DNA from: an uncultured Clostridium sp. | GTDB lineage: Bacteria; Bacillota; Clostridia; TANB77; CAG-508 | Assembly (NCBI GenBank): GCA_946008205.1 | Contig: CAMGAZ010000096.1 | Span: 1 to 6,081, forward strand | Length of the DNA stretch: 6,081 bases | Reading direction: 5' to 3' | In this document: in pieces, positions 4,044-6,081 of the stretch | Position numbering within the stretch: position 1 is the stretch's first letter | Layout: each line of letters opens with the position of its first letter | Translations under genes and position numbers: made by a program | Notes under the pieces: model-generated | Databases searched by the model: none | What the model was told of the DNA's origin: nothing | Seen by the model: only the letters and a program-made list of their open reading frames with translations

Positions 4044-6005
4044 ATGGAGATTTTTCCATCAGAGAGACAAACATTAGATTTAAAACGATATGAAAAAATC
4101 TTCGCTACACAAGCTGACAAGTGTAGTGAATATGGGTTTGCTATGTTAAGAGTTAACCCTTCAATGACAAACGGAGACTCTATGACGGTTGTGATAACGT
4201 CAAAGGGTGTTGTTTGTTGTAAGTTTTTTGAAGATTATGATGACATTGATATGTTTGAATCTACAATGAAAGCATATAAAATCGTTCACGATTCTATTGC
4301 AAAAATAATCTCTGATAAAGTGAAATCAAATAAAACTTTAATTGATGAAAACAAAAAATTGAGATTTCCTATTTCTTTGGTGAATATTTTTCCAAAAATA
4401 AAAAATGAGAACCTTGAACAGTATTTAGAATCTTCTGATGTGAAAAAGTTTTCAAAAGAATGCTGTATGTTTTCGGAAGATTTCAATTCTTTGAGAAAAA
4501 ATTTCATTAATACAATTAATCAATATTTGGAATATCCAATGTGTGATACTAGTAATGATTCATTTGAAATAAATGATCTTAATGTAAATGCTATTATTCA
4601 AAGACTTGCACCTGAATATGTAACTGTTAGAGTTGCTAATATTCAGGATGAAGAAACTAGTGCAGGAGCTGATGAGGAGTTATTAATCGTTAATGAAAAT
4701 GATTTAGCAGTTAAGGCATTTCGACTTGATGAAGATCAAATAAATATTATCAACAAAATATCTAAGGGTGATCAACTAATTTTAGCATGTGCTGGTTCTG
4801 GTAAGAGTGTTCTATTGATATCTAAGTGTTTTAAAGCTGCGCAGATGAATCCGGATAAAAAATTCTTAATAACCTGCAAGAATAAGAATTTATACTCTCT
4901 ATATTTGTGGTTTATTGATGCGGCCGGTTTAAAAGCAAAAAATGTTCAATGTTTTACTTTTCATAAATTATGCAAACACCTTTTGGAAAACAATGGATTT
5001 CACGCAAAGCATGAAGACTTTGATGGATGGGTAACCTCTGTTTCCGACAAGCTAAACAGAGGTCAAATATCAGAAAGATACTATGGCATTTTTATTGATG
5101 AGGTTCAAATGTTCGAACAAGAATGGTACAAGATTTGTTATAATCTTTTAGAAAACAAAAGTTCGGATGATCATTTATTTGTAATATGCGGAGATAAAAC
5201 TCAGAAACTTGATAAGCAAAAGAAAAGAGGAACAGCACCTTGGCAAGGATGTGGTGAAGGTTATCCAGTTTTTAGAGGCGGACATAAGAATATTAGAATA
5301 GAAAAGAATTATAGAAATTGTGTTGAAATAAATGAGTTTATTAATAGATTTGTTTCTAATGCCAAAGAATATTTGTTTTCTATTGAACCAAATGCAGTTC
5401 TTGACCCAGATGAATTTTTAAGAGGACAGGCTGTAAGAAATGGCAATGGAGTAGAAATAAAACGCTTGATAGATTTTTCAGATCATGGTGAAGTTCTAGA
5501 AATTTTAAAATCTATTAAGTACATTCATGATGTTCAAAAGATTCCTTATGATGAAATAGCTGTAATAATGTACAATGGCACTTTTGGAAAGCTTTCCCAC
5601 TGGAGAGGAAGATATAATTTAGAAAATACATTAGAAATTGCTTTAGTACACAATAGAATTCAGTACAGCAAACTATATAATTCATCAAATGGAGCTTGGG
5701 CAGATAATTACGGTGAAAAACCAGGAGTAAAACTAACTAAGCTTATCTCAACATTAGGCATAGATTTTAGAGCAGCGATAATATGTGGCCTTAAGCCTTT
5801 TGGTGTTAGAGAAAATGTTAAAAAGCCTGATTGGGACAGTTTAAGAAAAAATGACGAATCTTATTACGAAGCATTAAGTAATACTGAAACATTAATCAAA
5901 AATCTTTATGTTGCATGTACCAGAGCGAAAGAAACATTACATATTATTTTGCCTGAAACATCGCACGAATCAGAATTTATAAAGTTATTAGAAAAGTCTA
6001 AATAA
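4044..6005 (+). CDS. UvrD-family SF1 helicase with NERD-like N-terminal region
   Basis: In this 653-residue protein residues about 225-640 carry the SF1A helicase motifs in order: Q-motif near Gln232; Walker A ACAGSGKS (248-255, Lys254); motif Ia FTFHKLCK (304-311); motif II IDEVQ (Asp352, Glu353, Gln355); motif III CGDKTQ (382-387); motif IV KNYRN (Arg424); a diverged motif V near 566-575 (KLISTLGIDF); motif VI YVACTRAKE (622-630, Arg627). An ATP-dependent DNA (or RNA) translocase is expected. The N-terminal 1-160 resembles the NERD nuclease-related region of other UvrD proteins, including LRFPISLVNIFP (106-117), but the nuclease Glu-x-Lys appears changed to Cys-Cys-Lys (58-60). The start lies 8 bp after the ATPase stop; its weak AGG site overlaps that stop codon, suggesting translational coupling. 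It is longer than Gabija GajB (about 500 residues) and has a different partner. Confidence 0.88.
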   Translation: MEIFPSERQTLDLKRYEKIFATQADKCSEYGFAMLRVNPSMTNGDSMTVVITSKGVVCCKFFEDYDDIDMFESTMKAYKIVHDSIAKIISDKVKSNKTLIDENKKLRFPISLVNIFPKIKNENLEQYLESSDVKKFSKECCMFSEDFNSLRKNFINTINQYLEYPMCDTSNDSFEINDLNVNAIIQRLAPEYVTVRVANIQDEETSAGADEELLIVNENDLAVKAFRLDEDQINIINKISKGDQLILACAGSGKSVLLISKCFKAAQMNPDKKFLITCKNKNLYSLYLWFIDAAGLKAKNVQCFTFHKLCKHLLENNGFHAKHEDFDGWVTSVSDKLNRGQISERYYGIFIDEVQMFEQEWYKICYNLLENKSSDDHLFVICGDKTQKLDKQKKRGTAPWQGCGEGYPVFRGGHKNIRIEKNYRNCVEINEFINRFVSNAKEYLFSIEPNAVLDPDEFLRGQAVRNGNGVEIKRLIDFSDHGEVLEILKSIKYIHDVQKIPYDEIAVIMYNGTFGKLSHWRGRYNLENTLEIALVHNRIQYSKLYNSSNGAWADNYGEKPGVKLTKLISTLGIDFRAAIICGLKPFGVRENVKKPDWDSLRKNDESYYEALSNTETLIKNLYVACTRAKETLHIILPETSHESEFIKLLEKSK

Positions 6006-6020
6006 TATTTGGGAGATAGT

Positions 6021-6081
6021 ATGGAAGTATTTAAAGATATAACAAGAATAAAGCATAAACAATATGGAATAGTTGTATTCG
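6021..6081 (+). CDS. Third operon gene, cut by the window edge
   Basis: An ATG at 6021 is preceded by GGGAG (6011-6015, five-base spacing) and opens a frame that stays open for the 20 visible codons, starting MEVFKDITRIKHKQYGIVVF. It starts 15 bp after the helicase stop with no terminator between, so it is probably co-transcribed. Twenty residues are too few to assign a family. It may be an effector or further component of the same system. Confidence 0.6.
   Translation, partial: MEVFKDITRIKHKQYGIVVF

Larger units (their letters stand above)
252..6081. mobile_element. Integrative genomic island, left end, continuing past the window
   Basis: The island is inferred from a partial tRNA 3' end at the boundary, an adjacent tyrosine integrase, an XRE-type repressor and an AT-rich cargo operon. 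Sampled lines fall from 33/60 GC (61-120) to 19/60 (2761-2820). No conjugation, replication, capsid or packaging gene is visible, so I cannot say whether it is an ICE, a prophage, a satellite or a simpler island. The right end is not present. Confidence 0.5.

Noticed and set aside
4286..4507. Minus-strand open frame inside the helicase gene
   Set aside because: Antisense shadow in the AT-rich 5' part of a clear gene.
2503..6005. Identification as the Gabija system
   Set aside because: The UvrD partner fits superficially, but the first protein has GHKL motifs and not the ABC/OLD ATPase and TOPRIM motifs of GajA, and the helicase is about 150 residues longer than GajB.
1..6081. CRISPR array or transposase/insertion sequence
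   Set aside because: No regularly spaced repeats, and no DDE or serine transposase motifs, were seen on either strand.

Overview
The window looks like one end of a genomic island in a low-GC, Gram-positive, Clostridia-type bacterium, plausibly a gut Ruminococcaceae/Lachnospiraceae relative. The reasons are strong Shine-Dalgarno sites (GGAGG, AGGAG, GGGAG), AT-rich genes, hairpin/T-tract terminators, a small protein resembling the Spo0A C-terminal recognition region, and tRNA-Pro remnants of the Firmicute type. Organism assignment is inference.

Layout. Positions 1-409 hold no credible protein gene. They contain two partial copies of a tRNA-Pro 3' end on the minus strand (41-55 and 252-262), each followed on that strand by its own terminator hairpin. 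Between them is a roughly 150-bp segment, GC-richer than the rest, bounded by an imperfect inverted repeat. The copy at 252-262 is the likely attachment-site core, so the island would start there and run out of the window to the right. A minus-strand tyrosine integrase (410-1579) with its terminator, promoter and leader follows. Next come two small minus-strand genes: an XRE/Cro-type repressor (1827-2069) and a 56-residue Spo0A_C-like protein (2134-2304).

From a divergent promoter region (2305-2502) a plus-strand operon starts. It encodes an HSP90-like GHKL ATPase (2503-4035), then, after 8 bp, a UvrD-family SF1 helicase with a NERD-like N-terminal region (4044-6005), then, after 15 bp, a third gene cut by the window edge (from 6021).

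Reading. The left module (integrase, repressor, small DNA-binding-like protein) handles integration and control. The right module is the cargo. An HSP90-like ATPase in a tight operon with an SF1 helicase, carried on a tRNA-integrated island, fits a multi-gene anti-phage or anti-plasmid defence system. I do not recognise the pair as a named system: it differs from Gabija, whose partner of the UvrD protein is an OLD-type ATPase/TOPRIM nuclease. The defence role is inferred from architecture and context only.
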